A DNA stretch of 64,000 nucleotides, from contig JBHGNT010000005.1 in the NCBI GenBank assembly GCA_043228905.1, positions 13,144,001 to 13,208,000 of the forward strand, given 5' to 3'. A program made the position numbers and the translations under genes. How positions within the stretch are numbered: position 1 is the stretch's first letter; the number at the start of each line of letters is the position of its first letter. Source of the DNA: Azolla caroliniana. Taxonomy: Eukaryota; Polypodiophyta. Shown here piece after piece: positions 62,893-64,000 of the stretch. Under the pieces are notes generated by a model. That model was not told the origin of the DNA. It made no database searches and saw only the letters and a list, made by a program, of their open reading frames with translations.

Positions 62893-63348
62893 GTCAGGAA
62901 CTCTATTAAGGCAGAGAAGGAATTAGTACTAAAAGAAGGATTAGTACTATTGTTGGGGAATAGTACTAAGACAGAGAAGGATTAGTACTATGAGAGGTGT
63001 CGAACTTTGAGAGAAGGAATGAGTGAGTGAGAGAGAGAGAGAGAGAGAGAGAGAATGATGATGCGAAAGATATATGTATTATATGACGGAAGATATACAA
63101 CAGTAGTTAGAAGGCTTAAGACTGGCGTTGAACCGATTTGGTTCGAACTAATGCCTTGCGCCTCCTTTTATAGTGTCTTCAGGAATACTCCTGAAGTTTC
63201 TAGAATGTTCCAGAGAAATCTGGAATATACATCAATTTCCTAATAAAACCTAAATCAAAATAATATCCTTCAAATTACAACTCATAACCTAATGGTAAAG
63301 TCTCGACCCGTGTAACAAAAGGTTATGGGTTCGAGTCTAGTTATGACA
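62893..63348 (-). repeat. Chromovirus O 3' LTR (456 bp)
   Basis: Minus-strand LTR starting TGTCATAACTAG at 63348 and ending TTCCTGACA at 62893, next to a G-rich polypurine tract (63349-63361). It aligns with the G LTR. Left flank ggtgg is the probable target duplication. It contains a (GA)n run at 63022-63053 and repeated ttagtact. Confidence 0.85.
63285..63338 (+). promoter_or_regulatory. tRNA-like A/B-box pair, antisense in O LTR
   Basis: A-box TAACCTAATGG (10 of 11) at 63285 and B-box GGTTCGAGTCT (10 of 11) at 63328, spaced 43 nt. TCATAAC just before and GTTATGA just after can pair over 7 bp like an acceptor stem, ending GACA at the LTR terminus. It reads outward from the LTR 5' end, antisense to the element. 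Confidence 0.6.
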
Positions 63349-64000
63349 CTACCCCCCCTTTAAAACGACGAGTTTCACGAGTCGTTTTGGATTGAGGACC
63401 CGGTTTCTCGGGATATCGTCGATGGAAGTCTTCAAGTCCTCACGTATAGTATTGGTAATGTCGGAATCCACGGGCATGTCAAAGATCTGTGCTGCTTGCA
63501 GTCGTGCTGGACCCAAGATTACTTGCTTCTGGTTATCGAAAGCTGGCTCACCGGGACGTGGTGTTAGATACGAACGCCGTGATAATGCATCTGCCTTCCC
63601 TTGGTGCTTCCCCGGACGATATGTAATTTTGAAGTCGAAGCGTGTGAGGAAATGGGCCCACCGAGCTTGACGTCGATTCAGTACACGAGCATCTTGAAAG
63701 TAGGCAAGGTTCTTGTGGTCACTGAATACAGTGACCTGATGAGGAGATCCCTCCAGGAAATGCCTCCATTGCATAAAAGAATCAACTATTGCTAATAGCT
63801 CTTTATCATGAATTTCGTAGTTGATTTCGGCGGCGTCAAACTTACGGGAGTGGAAAGCCACAGGATGTAGCTTCTCGTCGTTACCCTGTTGTGACAGAAT
63901 GCTCCCCAATGCGAAATCCGATGCATCAGCTTCGATAATGAATGGTTTTTCCGGATCCACATGACCTAAAATTGGAGCTGATGTAAACGCCTTCTTAAGA
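63349..64000 (-). pseudogene. Chromovirus O RNase H, integrase deleted
   Basis: Minus-strand Ty3/gypsy RNase H, open from the window edge: [16 protein letters not shown], then [25 protein letters not shown] and DHKNLAYF and GKADALSRR. After NTIREDLK the text jumps straight to the end of the chromodomain ([10 protein letters not shown] in the shifted frame), so the whole integrase and most of the chromodomain present in element G are gone. GACTT occurs at both sides of the join (near 63430). The element is non-autonomous. Confidence 0.88.

Overview
This window reads as a block of heavily nested transposable elements. I find no host gene, tRNA gene or intact rRNA gene. A land plant is indicated by four signs. 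The Ty1/copia primer-binding sites (PBS) match the 3' end of plant initiator tRNA-Met. Several Ty3/gypsy PBSs match, from memory, plant tRNA-Trp over 18 nt. One Ty3/gypsy element carries the hallmarks of the plant OTA (Tat/Athila) clade. One segment is derived from plant-type 5S rRNA. The fungal-like gypsy lineage and the chromoviruses with canonical chromodomains would fit a seed-free plant (bryophyte, lycophyte or fern), but that is a weak inference.

Elements are lettered by position. Left block (1-28.2 kb): gypsy A (minus strand, runs off the left edge) is interrupted by the nearly intact gypsy B (3288-10361). A sits in a dead LINE (10389-11990), the LINE in degenerate gypsy C (to 14907), C in gypsy D (14908-16636 and 21990-23026), D in degenerate copia F (23027-26370), and F in chromovirus G (26371-28217). 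D also carries copia E (16637-21989), which has two LTRs identical by eye, a perfect 5-bp target-site duplication (TSD) and one open 1357-codon polyprotein; it is the youngest-looking element here.

Middle block (28.2-50.1 kb): a 5S-rRNA-derived segment flanked by direct repeats is split by copia H (28684-50050). H was later hit by OTA-type gypsy I (31370-41371), which has a large accessory ORF downstream of integrase, and by young copia J (43894-49356).

Right block (50.1-64 kb): a copia remnant K holds three consecutive solo LTRs (S1-S3) and copia L. L (53048-60473) holds non-autonomous gypsy M, a MITE-like element and gypsy N. N is interrupted by chromovirus O, which has lost its integrase and runs off the right edge.

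The most unusual signals are these. A tRNA-like A-box/B-box pair, always antisense to the LTR and always spaced 43-44 nt, occurs in seven LTRs of unrelated families. A fungal-like gypsy lineage (A, B, C, D, M, N, S2, S3) combines a DHG protease, an FLDD reverse transcriptase, a tRNA-Trp primer, 4-bp target duplications at NCGT-like sites and a conserved -1 gag-pro/pol overlap. Element I has an accessory coiled-coil ORF. B and N appear to have exchanged U3 regions. All calls come from reading by eye; no database search or alignment program was run.
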